Origin: Hyposmocoma kahamanoa
Lineage: Eukaryota > Arthropoda > Insecta > Lepidoptera > Cosmopterigidae
Assembly (NCBI RefSeq): GCF_003589595.1
Contig: NW_020653711.1
Location: 3,999,402 to 4,063,401, forward strand
Direction: 5' to 3'
Length of the DNA stretch: 64,000 nucleotides
Part shown: positions 12,289-22,825 of the stretch, in pieces
Numbering within the stretch: position 1 is the first letter of the stretch
Layout of the letters: each line of letters opens with the position of its first letter
Notes under the pieces: model-generated
Told to the model about the DNA's origin: nothing
Seen by the model: the letters and a program-made list of their open reading frames with translations, nothing else
The model's database searches: none
Position numbers and translations under genes: made by a program

Positions 12289-12482
12289 TTAGGAAATGAA
12301 ACTATTTTTCCGGATTTAAACCGCGTATATTTGTTTATTCAAACAAACCGACGTTTCGGGCCGTTTACAGGTCCCATGGTCACGGTTGACCGTGACCACG
12401 TCAAAAAACAAATATACGCGTTTGGAATCCGGAAAAATAGTTTCATTTCCTATGCGTAACAATCGCGAAAACCTAAGAAACT
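12289..12482. mobile_element. Family F fold-back repeat, intact copy
   Basis: The two halves are inverted copies. The left arm begins TTAGGAAATGAAACTATTTT, continues TCCGG and GCGTATATTTGTTT. The right arm reads AAACAAATATACGCG, then CCGGAAAAATAGTTTCATTT. The centre holds GGCCGTTTACAGGTCCCATG and GGTCACGGTTGACCGTGACC, itself palindromic. It can fold into a long hairpin. Copies also lie at 1464, 13195, 21658, 33522, 42728, 44300, 47900 and 49640. Confidence 0.8.
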
Positions 12483-12538
12483 AGTGTTTTTTTATATATT
12501 AGTATATTTGAGTATTAATTACAATTCCTTTAATTTTA

Positions 12539-12818
12539 GCAACTGTGGAGCTCTTGTGAAAGAGTTCGCACAGGAGGTAGGTATTGCCACCATACTATTC
12601 TGCCTCCAAGCAGTCATGTGAGCATTACTGCGTTCCAATTTTGAAGAGTAATGTGTTGTTGAAATTACAGGCATATGGGACTTGTAAACTTTTTGCTTCG
12701 GGTGACTCAGATCTTTGCGATTTAAAGCTCTGAGTGGCACTGCAACCGCTATAGACAGGCGTGCCGTTTACCACCAGGCGCACGACTTGTTCGTCCAGTC
12801 ACATGGAATTATAAAAAA
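12539..12818 (-). repeat. Family S repeat
   Basis: Reverse-oriented copy from GAGCTCTTGTGAAAGAGTTC to GCACGACTTGTTCGTCC followed by A-rich sequence. About 280 bp. Confidence 0.8.
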
Positions 12819-13256
12819 AATCTATGATTGAATATCAGGTAGCATGCCAGTGGAATTTTGATTAGCACGCTACTATTTCATTATAACTTACAACACATGA
12901 AATTGTGGAAATAACTTGTATAGACGTTATCAGTAACTAGTTGTAATGTGAATTCCCCACCGAAACGCTGCAGTCAGCGCCCGTTCATATCTGCGCGTTT
13001 GAAATCATGGACCTTGAAAAGCCAGCATAATAAGACGGCTAGTTAGTTAGTTGGCCTTTGGCCATTGAGGCTCGCAATAAAATCTATTAAAAACAATTGT
13101 TTATGATAAACAATTTGTTCATAATAAAATAGATTTCCATTACATATAAAAATAGATTTACTGGAAATCTATTTTAAATTAGAAATTAAATTATTTTTCC
13201 CAGATACAAATGGTGTATGTTTGTTTTTTCAAACAACCCACGTTTCGGGCGCTTTA

Positions 13257-13670
13257 GGCTCAACTCACACTGGCGCAGAGTCGAAGCGTCGCGTCCTGTT
13301 CTTAAATTACAGCGCGCCCGGATCACAGTGTGGTCCGCGTCTGACGTCTCACTGCGCGAAGCGCGGTTCCATTTTTTTTTTAATAACGCACACACTCAAC
13401 ATAGCCCCGCATAGGGAAACCCTGTGTCGCGGGTGTCATGGACACACACATAGACAACCACAAATTACACCAAACTCACGAGAGAAATAATTGTAGGCCA
13501 TACAACTATTTCTCCCGGCCCGGGAATAGAACCTGGGACCTCTGCGTGGCAGTCCGACATGGTAACCGTTCGGCCACGGAGGCAGTTTTGAATTTGCATA
13601 ACACAAATTTATACCTTAACTATGGAAAAATACGACGATACTTCGACTCTGCGCCAGAGTGAATTGAGCC
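13257..13670. mobile_element. Harbinger-like MITE carrying a nested SINE
   Basis: The left end reads GGCTCAACTCACACTGGCGC then AGAGTCGAAG; the right end reverse-complemented reads GGCTCAATTCACTCTGGCGC then AGAGTCGAAG, so 28 of the first 30 bases agree. TTA flanks both sides (13254-13256, 13671-13673), as for PIF/Harbinger. A SINE at about 13381-13585 makes up half of the length; without it the MITE is about 200 bp. Confidence 0.75.
13381..13585 (-). repeat. tRNA-derived SINE (CTGCCTCCGTGGCC head)
   Basis: On the minus strand the head is CTGCCTCCGTGGCCGAACGG with a pol III A box (TGGCCGAACGGTT) and B box (AGGTTCTATTCCCGG, one base off GGTTCGATTCC). The body contains TATTTCTCTCGTGAG and CTATGTGTGTGTCC. 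The tail ends in TTATTA-like repeats. Sister copies: 15172-15389, 26805-30178 (split), 33126-33339 and 60841-60970. Confidence 0.8.
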
Positions 13671-13729
13671 TTATAGGTTCCACGGTCACGGCTAACTGAG
13701 GTGGTAAAGCTATCAATCAGTTTTGTCTA

Positions 13730-14830
13730 ATATCCAATAAGTACTCGTACTACCTACCCTAATAAAATAAGAGAAGTATAATAACACTATACAAATAAAC
13801 AGTGCGTCTTGTACGTATGCGCGATCACCACGCGTTGTTACTAACGCACGCATTGGGACGAACCAATGTTACGCAACGCAAGTGGATTGCGAGATTATGC
13901 GAATGTGTGCCCACTCACGGACGCGCACACACACAAGACACGCAGGCTACGCTTGCATGGAGTTACCATTATACTAGGGTAGCACCTTCGGTTAAAGTTA
14001 AGGAGGCACTTTGTAAATTCTTCTAAATAGAGCTTGGAGCAATGGACTGGAAGAATTTTTTAATTAAATTGATGACGTCATCTGAACGTCAAAAAACCCT
14101 GTCTATACAAGTAAGATAAGGTTAGTTTGGAATCACTATGTCTAACTGATTTTCTAGCTAAAATAAATTATATGTAAGAGTTACCGTTACGTATAACGAG
14201 AAACACAATGTCGTGATCATGAACCAAATAAATGTTAATAAAATTATATTCACGTCTTTCTAAAATCGGGACAGTTCTCTACTTAATTTAAATAACTCCA
14301 CACCAAGGTTAGTTCCATAATAACAATTGACTGTTGCTACATTATTGTCACAGTAATTTTGTCACGTTCGTAGAGTCTAAATATTGCGTGATGCGTGACG
14401 TAGAAATTTCAACAAAAACTGAATAGCATGATGATTATTTGAGAGTTTAAGTGTACTTAATGAATTTTACAATAACTGTATTAATAATTGAGCAGTACTT
14501 AACATTGTTTAATTTTTTAAACAATGTTTAGCACTATTTCAAGTGTTTTGGTTTTAAATACTCATCCATTTTCGTTATTAAAACAATAAAAACGTACAGA
14601 GGCTGAGATTTATACAACGAATTTGGGCTTGGACTAAGCAAGTTTTTCGTATTTAAAAAACGAATCGCTACATCAAAAAACCGTTAAAACCAAAAACAAA
14701 GATAAACCAAAGGTAAAAACAAAGGTAATCCCAGAACATTAAAAACAGTAGAAGTGCTTAGTTTGCGTGACACGTGTGTATGTGGTTAACGGAACACTGT
14801 TAAATGGAATAATAACGTAACCATCGTCAT
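13730..14830. other. Unassigned sequence
   Basis: No gene recognised. At 13840-13960 there is a CpG-richer piece with the word ATTATGCGAATGTGTGC that recurs at 63139-63155 with related neighbours, so it may be another dispersed repeat. Confidence 0.4.
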
Positions 14831-14834
14831 ACGT

Positions 14835-15125
14835 CATACCACACCATACGTTCCACTGCTGGGCACAGGTCTTTCAGGCGAGGGCTTAGGGCATAGGCCG
14901 CCGCGCTGGTGTATTGGTTGATGGATATGGACATGGATATGGGTTGGGGACTTTACATGGTTTCCGAGGGTTGTGAACCTTTTTCCACGTGCAGGTCACG
15001 ATGTTTTCCTTCATTGAAAAGCCCATGGTAAATTTCAAGAAATGCTGAGGTGCGAGTCCGGATTCAAACCCATCCATGGCCTCTGCTTGAGGTGCAGTAG
15101 GTCAAACCATGAGGCTACCATAGCA
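14835..15125 (-). repeat. Family K tRNA-derived SINE
   Basis: Minus strand: a tRNA-like head (GGTTTGACCTACTGCACCTC; B-box-like GGTTTGAATCCGGACTCGCA), a GGTTCACAA..GG block, and the 3' end TGCCCAGCAGTGGAACGTAT followed by an ATG/ACG-rich tail. The copy at 42222-42471 on the + strand has the same order and a clear (GATGAT)n tail. Confidence 0.7.
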
Positions 15126-15171
15126 ATATTTAAATTAAATTCAAAATTTCTTTATATCTCTTTATTTCATT

Positions 15172-15389
15172 AATAATAATAATAATAACGCGCGCGCACA
15201 CTCATAGCCCGCACTAGGGAAACCCTGTATCGCGGGTGCCATTGACACACACATAGACAACCACAAATTACACTCAAGCTCACGAGAGAAATAAATATAG
15301 GCCATATAAATGTTTCGCCCGCCACGGGAATCGAACCCGAGATCTCTGCGTGGCAGCCCAGCATGGTAACCGTTCGGCCACAGAGGCAG
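15172..15389 (-). repeat. tRNA-derived SINE (CTGCCTCCGTGGCC head family)
   Basis: Complete copy with (TAA)n tail at 15172-15189 and the tRNA-like head at 15315-15389; the B box in minus orientation is GGTTCGATTCCCG near 15330. Confidence 0.85.
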
Positions 15390-15600
15390 TATTAGCTATA
15401 ATGCTAAGTTAACAGCGTATTATGGACCCTGTCGGAACTGCATATTATTTCAGGACAGAGGGGGTGTAACTTTTTGCAACATTGTGAAATATTACTTTCT
15501 TATGTTTACGTCAGTTCATAATTTGTTGCAATTGCAAAGTAAGGACTAACTCAGTATTTATTGTATTGTTTATTAATTAATTATGGAAGATAAGTAAAAT

Positions 15601-15825
15601 ATGATAAGCCTTGTCACTCTCTCGTTAGGTCACAGTTATCTTTCCCATCCTTCAATTCCGGTTTCTATTCTCACCCCTGTTCGTGTGGTAAGACTTTGGA
15701 ACGCACTTCCTATTACTGTTTACGAAAGTAGAAACTTAGCTATGTTTAAAATGAGAGTTAAGAAGCATTTTTCATTATGCCATTCATTTCATAGGTGTTA
15801 TATTGTGGAATATGTATTTATCTAA
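15601..15825 (+). pseudogene. Non-LTR retrotransposon C-terminal scrap
   Basis: The frame contains VVRLWNALPITVYESRNLAMFKMRVKKHF, the LINE ending of the type xRLWNxLPxxV..xFKxxVKxHF. About 75 codons remain. Confidence 0.65.
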
Positions 15826-16189
15826 GTGTTTATTTAATTTAGAACAATTTTAACGTTCACGTCAGACCGTTACTTTAGTTATTGTGTCCTGTATTTAGTT
15901 CGGGTGCGATTCGTAATATATAACAACAAATCACATATTTTTAGTCGATATAACGCTCAACAGATATATTTAATTTATGGTATACAGACATTTGACATAT
16001 TTTTGCATGATATAAAGGTCACCGGGTAAAACACACGATTGATGTAGCAACTTTCAATCTAATATATCGACGGCAGAATGTTCATTTTATATAAACACTT
16101 CAGATATAACATTCACTGAGTATAATGTTGAATGCGTAAATGTAAAAAAAAATATTAATATAATTCCAGTGGTGTTTAGGTGCAACGGT

Positions 16190-16650
16190 GAATGAACCGA
16201 ATTTGTTTACATTTCCTAGTCGGTTCGACCTCTTCCTGTGGGTTTAGGTTAGGTTAGTATATGACGAAGCTGCCAGAATCGAATTTGTTTGCATTTGCTA
16301 GCTGGTTCGACCTCCTCCAGTGGGTTTAGGTTAGGTTAGTATATGACAAAGCCGCCAGAATCGAATTTGTTTGCATTTTCTAGCTAGTTCGACCTCCTCC
16401 TGTGGGTTTAGGTTAGTATATGACAAAGCTGCCAGAATCGAATTTGTTTGCATTTGCTGGCTGGTTCAACCTCCTCCTGTGGGTTTAGGTTAGGTTAGTA
16501 TATGACAAAGCTGCCAGAGTCAAATTTGTGTGCATTTGCTAGTTGGTTCGACCTCCTCCTGTGGGTTTAGGTTAGTATATGACAAAGCTGCCAGAATCGA
16601 ATTTGGTAGCATTTGCTAGTTGGTTCGACCTTCTCCTGTGGGTTTATAAG
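16190..16650. repeat. Minisatellite, 6 units of 77-82 bp
   Basis: The word GAATTTGTTTGCATTT or a close variant recurs near 16198, 16280, 16362, 16440, 16521 and 16598. Between the words lie GGTTCGACCTCCTCCTGTGG, GTTTAGGTTAGGTTAGTATA and TGACAAAGCTGCCAGAATC. Units of 77-78 bp lack one GGTTA repeat that the 82 bp units have. The array stops abruptly at GGTTTATAAG. Confidence 0.9.
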
Positions 16651-16659
16651 TTTTATAGC

Positions 16660-17690
16660 GCTTATAGGGCGCATCATCTATTCGTAAAACGAAATATTGT
16701 GTTATATTATTTAATACATTATACTGGTAGTACTTATACCATTTGTTCAATATGTCACTTAATCATTATAATGTAATGTTTGTTATACTAAAGGTTCATT
16801 ATACACATTGAAATTATGCCTTTTGTTGTTATACCTTTTGTTACTGTATATAATCATATACAAAGAGTGATTATATTCTTAGAAATTATATCAAATGTTT
16901 TTATACCAACTGAAAATACATTATTTGTTGTTATATATTCCATTACACACCCATTTAGTTCTGCTGGAAGAAAATTATTTTCATATTTCATATTTCATAT
17001 TTATTTATTGCATTTCTACATGGTTTCCTTAGATCTAGAATACATTTAATTTGTCCCTTAGACATGTAGCACCCCACTGGGGCATCGCAACATAAGAGAG
17101 AGCACACTCAAATAGTTAATTAATACATTTCATGCTTAAGTCAAATAATTATATTAACAATGATGACTACTAACTATCATAACTACAACTTATATAATAG
17201 AAGTTAAGGATACATTTCATTTCGTGCCTAATTAAAAAATATAATGGTGATTATACACACATTACATGACTAAAATATAAATTAAATTTGATGTCAATAA
17301 ATAGGATAAAAAGGTGGTATTCAGTTTGATGTCAATGAATAGGTTAAAAAGGTAGTGTTAAATTTGAGATCAATAAATAGTTTATAAAGGCAGAATTAAA
17401 TTTGTGTTAATAAATAGGTGTATACAGTAGGTATTAATGTTTGAAAATTTACTTAAGTATTTTTGTATTATTATCAGTAAAAAAAAAGTAATTTACTTTA
17501 TTTTAGTATAAAATAAACTAAACTCCTAAAATATATAATTATATTTTAGGAGTAAACAGAATCTTTTGTTTGTAATTTCCTTTTATTAATGTGATTTGTG
17601 TGTTTTCCCTGTGTCATAAACGATTACATAAATAAATGATTATTATATTATCTATTGAATAAGATTATTTATTGTTTCCATTTTTCGATG
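16660..17690. other. Very AT-rich unassigned stretch
   Basis: No gene seen. Around 17290-17420 a loose tandem (TTTGATGTCAATAAATAGG and variants, four units) is visible. At 17523-17552 there is a near-perfect palindrome with 13 bp arms (CTCCTAAAATATA / TATATTTTAGGAG). Confidence 0.5.
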
Positions 17691-18200
17691 ATACCAAGTC
17701 GTGAGACTGGTTTAAGAATCGATACTACCTCAAATGTCTTTGGTTGATTCCACATAACAGTGAATCAATCACTTTGGAAAAAATATATAGTAAAGTTGAG
17801 GATATACACCGATTAGTATACGGTGTGAAAACACGGTTCCTAAAAATTTTCACGATAGAAAAGATACACTCGAAATTTTACAAAACAACCGTTGTATTCA
17901 ATGGGTACTTTACACATACCAATGATTTCTTTATATCAACTGAACTAAATAGAACAAGTATAGTGTGCGGTGCACATTTTTGAAATGAATTTAATTTTGT
18001 TTGTAATAAAATAAATTTTGAAATAAAGCTAGTGTCCCAGTCACTCAATTCAAGCAAAATGAACTGTATTAGTACGGGAAAAATTTGAATTCAACTTGAG
18101 GTAGTATGGACTCTTCAGCGACACTCCTGTCTACGGCTGTTGCAGTGCCACTTAGAGCTCAGATCTGAGGGACACTGCCACTGCACCTGTCACCCTAAGA
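17690..18200 (+). repeat. Family S repeat split by a TTAA MITE
   Basis: S resumes after the MITE with CTGTTGCAGTGCCACTTAGA and continues with AGATCTGAGGGACACTGCCA, ending near CACCCTAAGATG where LINE-related sequence follows. Confidence 0.7.
17716..18113. mobile_element. TTAA-target MITE (piggyBac-like), copy 2
   Basis: The left end GAATCGATACTACCTCAAAT and the right end (reverse complement GAGTCCATACTACCTCAAGT) mirror copy 1. TTAA precedes it (17712-17715) and TTCA, a decayed TTAA, follows. Internally it follows copy 1 closely (for example GATTCCACATA, AAAAAATATATAGTAAA, CAATGGGTACTTTACA). Copy 1 is 419 bp, this one 398 bp. Confidence 0.75.
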
Positions 18201-18289
18201 TGTATGTTATATTAATCCACATCTTATTTATACGTACACGTTTCTGTACAAATCATCAACTATTACTTCTAATTATTCATTCTTTGAGA

Positions 18290-20517
18290 CTATGTGAACC
18301 TGTTACAAAATTGTGAAATTTAGTGAATGGGCGACTGTGGGAATTCACAAAAGTAGACAAAGGCTGTATGATCTTTACGATGAAAGAACTTATAACACTA
18401 GTAACAGTTTTAATGATTTTGTTAGGAAATATTCGAAAATGTTTAAACGTGTTTGTGTGGCAGCCAAAGCAATGTTTATTAATAATAAAATAAAAAGCAG
18501 CGCGAATGTAGTAAAAACGACTTGGAATATTATAAATAGCGAAACTGGAAGGGTCAAACCTCATAACTTAGATTTTCAACTAAGATTTAATGACAAAATT
18601 GTAAACACAGACGCAGAAGTTGCTAAAATATTTGAAAATTTTTTTACCAACATTCCAATTTTGACTACTAATTCGTTAAATTCATCTCCCACGGCCGCTG
18701 AATCCTTACTAAAAGAAAATAATGCAGTTAGTATCACTAATTTAAGGTTCCGTCATGTATTTCCAAACGATATTGTTAAAGCCTTTAAGTCTATAAATAT
18801 AAAAAATACTGCTGATCTTGATGGTCTTTCAGTCAGAGTAATTAGTTCTATAGTTGATTGTATTGCGCCTTACTTAGCCTGTGTCTTTAATAAATGTGTT
18901 GATGATGGTGTCTTTCCTGACCTCATGAAGCAAAGTAAAGTTATTCCACTTTTCAAATCTGGTAGTATTTCTGACCCCACCAATTTCAGACCTATATCAA
19001 TACTACCAACTCTCAGTAAAATATTTGAAAAAATTATTCTAAATCAGATGTGTGCACATTTTTATAGTAATAATTTAATGTCTCCTAAACAATTTGGTTT
19101 CACTCGGGGTCGCTCTACAACCGACGCTGGTGTAGAGTTGATTAATCATATATTTGATGCATGGGAAGTCTCACATGATGCTATTGGTGTATTCTGTGAC
19201 CTTTCCAAGGCTTTTGATTGTGTGCACCATGATACACTGGTCAGGAAACTTCGCCATTATGGTGTGGCGGGACGTGATCTCGACCTTCTTAAATCGTATT
19301 TGCGTGGTAGGGTACAGAGGGTCGATGTTAACGGTACGAGATCGTCAGGGTCTGTAATTAGCATGGGTGTCCCTCAAGGTTCAATTCTAGGCCCATTTTT
19401 GTTTTTAGTTTATATTAATGATTTACCTAGCCTTATGGAGGGTATAAAACATGAGATAGTATTGTTTGCTGATGATACTTCCTTATTATTTAAAGTTAAA
19501 AGGCACCAATGTTCCTATGACGATGTGAACAATGCTATATCTAAAGTAGTTGATTGGTTTGCTGTTAATAACCTACTTCTTAATGAGAAAAAAACAAATT
19601 GTGTGAAATTTACATTACCCAATGTTAGAGAGACGGTTACAAACATTGTAGTTAGAAACGAAAAATTGAATCTTGTGGATACAGTTGTATTTCTAGGTAT
19701 AACGTTAGATGCTAAATTGCAATGGGGTCCCCATATAAGTAAGTTGTCAAAACGGCTCAGCTCTGCAGTGTACGCGATTAAAAAAATAAGGAAACTTTCA
19801 GACGTCGAAACCGCTAGATTGGTTTACTTCAGCTACTTTCACAGTCTAATGACATACGGCATTTTGCTTTGGGGTAATGCCGCCGATATCAATAGAATCT
19901 TTGTCCTGCAGAAACGTGCAGTTAGGGCAATTTACAATCTGGGCCCCAAAGTATCTTTGAGAGATAAGTTTAAGGAAATTAACATTCTTACACTAGCCTC
20001 ACAATACATTTATGAAAATATAATTTATGTTAAAAGGAATAGTAATTTCTTTATGAAAAATAGTGACAGACATAACATTAATACGAGGAATAAAAATAAA
20101 CTAGCTTTTCTTGATAGTCGTCTTCACAAAGTCAAACAATCATTTAAGGGGCAATGTATACGCTTCTATAACAAGATTCCGGTTGATATACAAAATTTGC
20201 CTTTCACGAGGTTTAAAACTATAGTGAAACAAAAACTTTATACTAAAGGTTATTATACAACTTCTGCGTACTTTGATGACAAAAATCCGTGGTAGTAACC
20301 CGTTTAGCTCATGGAGGTAGTCTCAATCTGACGTTTCAAATAAAAAAATATTGTAAATGTTATTTACAAAGAGCAACCCCTAGAGTTTCTTGCTCATTCT
20401 TCTCAGGGGAATCTGCCTTACGAATGAGCGGTAGAGTTTAACCATTGTGACGATTTCAAGTGTAATAATGCTTACCTATGAAATAAAGATTATTTTGATT
20501 TTGATTTTGATTTTGAC
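18290..20517 (+). mobile_element. CR1-group LINE, 5'-truncated with intact RT
   Basis: The element holds one long frame (18313-20295), a 3' UTR and a TTTTGATTTTGATTTTGA tail. There is no ORF1 and no endonuclease domain, so the copy is 5'-truncated near the link between endonuclease and reverse transcriptase. The truncated, same-family copy at 8827-9650 shares its 3' end and tail type. Clade assignment (CR1-like) is from the RT motif style and tail and is less sure than the LINE call. Confidence 0.85.
18313..20295 (+). CDS. Non-LTR retrotransposon reverse transcriptase, N-truncated
   Basis: A 660-residue frame without internal stops. RT motifs in order: NFRPISILPTLSKIFEKII (about 224-242), FGFTRGRSTTDA (261-272), the first catalytic Asp in CDLSKAFDCVHHD (295-307), VPQGSILGPFLFLVYINDLP (353-372) and the second catalytic pair FADDTSLL (385-392). 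Thumb and connection follow, with SSAVYAIKKIRKLS and the closing RFYNKIPVDI..F..KTIVKQKL. The normal polypeptide would carry an apurinic-type endonuclease upstream; it is missing, so the first Met used here is simply the first in the remaining frame. It cannot retrotranspose alone but its RT could in principle still be translated if transcribed from outside. Confidence 0.9.
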   Translation: MKFSEWATVGIHKSRQRLYDLYDERTYNTSNSFNDFVRKYSKMFKRVCVAAKAMFINNKIKSSANVVKTTWNIINSETGRVKPHNLDFQLRFNDKIVNTDAEVAKIFENFFTNIPILTTNSLNSSPTAAESLLKENNAVSITNLRFRHVFPNDIVKAFKSINIKNTADLDGLSVRVISSIVDCIAPYLACVFNKCVDDGVFPDLMKQSKVIPLFKSGSISDPTNFRPISILPTLSKIFEKIILNQMCAHFYSNNLMSPKQFGFTRGRSTTDAGVELINHIFDAWEVSHDAIGVFCDLSKAFDCVHHDTLVRKLRHYGVAGRDLDLLKSYLRGRVQRVDVNGTRSSGSVISMGVPQGSILGPFLFLVYINDLPSLMEGIKHEIVLFADDTSLLFKVKRHQCSYDDVNNAISKVVDWFAVNNLLLNEKKTNCVKFTLPNVRETVTNIVVRNEKLNLVDTVVFLGITLDAKLQWGPHISKLSKRLSSAVYAIKKIRKLSDVETARLVYFSYFHSLMTYGILLWGNAADINRIFVLQKRAVRAIYNLGPKVSLRDKFKEINILTLASQYIYENIIYVKRNSNFFMKNSDRHNINTRNKNKLAFLDSRLHKVKQSFKGQCIRFYNKIPVDIQNLPFTRFKTIVKQKLYTKGYYTTSAYFDDKNPW

Positions 20518-20521
20518 AGTT

Positions 20522-20815
20522 TTTTCAAGTCAAATGACGGGACGAGCAAATCGTGCGCCTGGTGTTAAGCGGCACGTATGTCCGTAACAGTTGCAGTGCC
20601 ACTTAAAGCTTTAAATTGCAAAGATCTGAGAGCCGCTGCGCCCCTTACCTTGAGACATAAGTTGACAAGTTCCATATGCCTGTAATTTCATCAATATCCC
20701 TAACCACAAAACCGGAATGCAGCAATGTTCACATTACTGCTTGGCGGCAGAAATAGATAAATCTTACCTTACTTAGTACAGTACCTGGACGAACTCATTC
20801 ACAACGAGTTCTACT
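20522..20815 (+). repeat. Family S repeat
   Basis: From GTCAAATGACGGGACGAGCA to ACTCATTCACAACGAGTTCT. It follows the LINE tail directly. Confidence 0.8.
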
Positions 20816-21397
20816 ATTATTAAATGTTTTTTTGCAATGCATTTGCAACATTAAGTAAATTTATTTGGTACTACAAATGTCCATACCACAGTATTTATGT
20901 GATCTGTGGTCTATACGCTAGCTACTACACGGTTACTACCATCAATTTCAATTTGGTGAATAGTCAGATTGTTTGTCGGTTTGTACCTATACCACAAAAA
21001 CAACAGTATGGTATCAGTCAGGAGCTGAATCATCGTGTACAGATAATAAGGAAGTTTTTTTTTATAAAATCACTACAGTTGTTCTTTTTTATTTTCCTGT
21101 ATCGAGCTATTATCGACGATAACAAGTTGGTTATAAATAAGTTATACATATACAGAGTGTTAGGTTGTTGAATGCAAATTTTTAAACGGGTAGCTTGGTA
21201 CCTTACAACATTTTATATTTACAAAATCAGAAGTTGATAGCACAAAATATTTTGTTTTATACTAAATTACTTTATTGACTGGTTTATTTGTACAAAAATA
21301 AAAACTCCCTCATTAGTTGCACATAATTATGAACCAAAGACGGGTTACGACAAAGGTATGGACTTGTTGCTATATACCAGTGTTATCTATGTTTTGA

Positions 21398-21580
21398 GGA
21401 CCTCGGTGGCTCAACGGTTTGGACTGTGGGCGCTGGATGACGAAGTTTGATTCTTGGTAGGACCTATTTGTGAAATAAACTTTTCCAAAATGGTTCTGGT
21501 TTAGGTGCTGGGTGGAATTTCGTTGAGTGAGACCAGGTAATTGATGTGATTGACTCGCACATTATAATACGCTAGACAAT
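21398..21580 (+). repeat. tRNA-derived SINE (GACCTCGGTGGCTCAACGG)
   Basis: Head with A-box-like GGTGGCTCAACGG and B-box-like GTTTGATTCTTGG; body TGAAATAAACTTTTCCAAAA. Same family as 8106-8200 and 38663-38790. Confidence 0.65.
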
Positions 21581-21657
21581 CACATGGACTTCGAAATAAT
21601 AATAGGCAGAGGGTTCAATAAATGATATTAAGTATAGTAATTAAATAGTATACCTAA

Positions 21658-21845
21658 TAGGAAACGAAACGATTTTTCCGAAGTTAAATCGCGTACATTT
21701 GTTTTTTTAAAACAAACCAACGTTTCGGGCCCTTTACAGGTCTCATGGTCAAGGTTGACAAAAAAAAAAACAAATATACGCGATTTAAATCCGGAAAAAT
21801 AATTTCATTTCCTATGTGTAACAATCGCGAAATCCTAAGAACTCG
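21658..21845. mobile_element. Family F fold-back repeat
   Basis: Full F layout with inverted arms; the right arm is ACAAATATACGCGATTTAAA and then CCGGAAAAATAATTTCATTT. Confidence 0.8.
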
Positions 21846-21925
21846 ATAGTATACCTAATATTTACATAACACAAATGTTTGATAAATACATATATACATT
21901 CATATTTTATTCGAATATATGTATA

Positions 21926-21953
21926 AATAATTGCGGAAAATTCCGCAATTATT
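21926..21953. repeat. Perfect 13 bp palindrome
   Basis: AATAATTGCGGAA, two A, then TTCCGCAATTATT. It sits just left of a family R SINE copy. It could be a DNA hairpin; no poly-U run or transcript context supports a terminator, which would also be out of place in an animal genome. Confidence 0.6.
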
Positions 21954-21959
21954 ATTATA

Positions 21960-22215
21960 TTATTTGTGATAATCATTAATACGAAGATTAAACACTTAGA
22001 AAAAATATCTTCGATTCGGCCGGATCCGAACCGACGTCTTCTAGCAAACTGTGTCAGACGCTATGCCAACTACGCCACGGAACGAACCAGCGGACCTTAC
22101 GAATTTTTCTATGCGCTTGTTGTCGGGTCTTTGTATTTGGTTTTTTGACGACTTTTTAGCCGTAGCGCCATCTATGAGAAATTCATGAAAGTACTTCGTT
22201 CGCTTTATTTGTGAC
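21960..22215 (-). repeat. Family R tRNA-derived SINE
   Basis: Minus strand: TTCCGTGGCGTAGTTGGCAT forms the A-box region and GGTTCGGATCCGGCCG the B-box region. The body holds the words GGTTTTTTGACGACTTTTTA and CGCCATCTATGAGAAATTC on the + strand. Confidence 0.75.
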
Positions 22216-22689
22216 TTTTACTTTTTTACTATTAAATGTTCTTGATTGTCAAAAGCATTTGAAGTAATTTTGACGTTCGGTCAAGAATTTTTGACGTTTT
22301 TGGATTTTTATCGTACTGCATAGAGTTGAATTTAATCAAATTCATAAAAAAAATTCAAAAGTGTCGCTCTTGAAAAAAGAAAAGTATCAATCTCACCAAA
22401 CAAGCTCTTTGAAGGTTTGCAGTTAATTATCTGGCACCATGTATATGTTGATCAAAACTGAATGGATTTTTCCTTAAACACGAACAATGGCTATGTATAC
22501 TATTATTAAAGAGTTAAACATTTGTTCTTGGTTAATCTTATCTTATGTCTAAAAATATTTTGTGGAGTATTCGGTTCTGTGATATTGTTTGCTCGACCAA
22601 TCTCTTGTTCGGAATTTTTCATCATAGTAAAATTCAGTCACATGTTTCTAACGATCTAAAGAATTTGTTTGACAGTCACGATCCGGATT

Positions 22690-22825
22690 TATTACTGCGT
22701 TCCGGTTTTGAAGGGCTAAATTGCTAAAATTAAAACGGCTAGTAAAACAGGATCTGAGACTTGTCAACTTATTCTCAGGGTGACGAACGCAGTAGCACTG
22801 TCGCTCAGATCTTTGTGATTTATTA
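22690..22825 (-). repeat. Family S fragment
   Basis: Contains ATTACTGCGTTCCGGTTTTG, ACTTGTCAACTTATTCTCAG and CGCTCAGATCTTTGTGATTT. Both ends are missing. Confidence 0.7.

Larger units (their letters stand above)
13195..13720. repeat. Family F copy split by a Harbinger-like MITE
   Basis: F sequence ends at CGTTTCGGGCGCTTTA (13256) and resumes at 13674 with GGTTCCACGGTCACGGC. The interruption is the MITE at 13257-13670. Confidence 0.7.

Noticed and set aside
18313..20295. Host gene encoding a reverse transcriptase-related protein (domesticated)
   Set aside because: Typical LINE tail, a same-family truncated copy nearby and no introns; a plain LINE insertion explains it.
21926..21953. Rho-independent terminator-like hairpin
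   Set aside because: Animal nuclear DNA and no transcription unit ends there.
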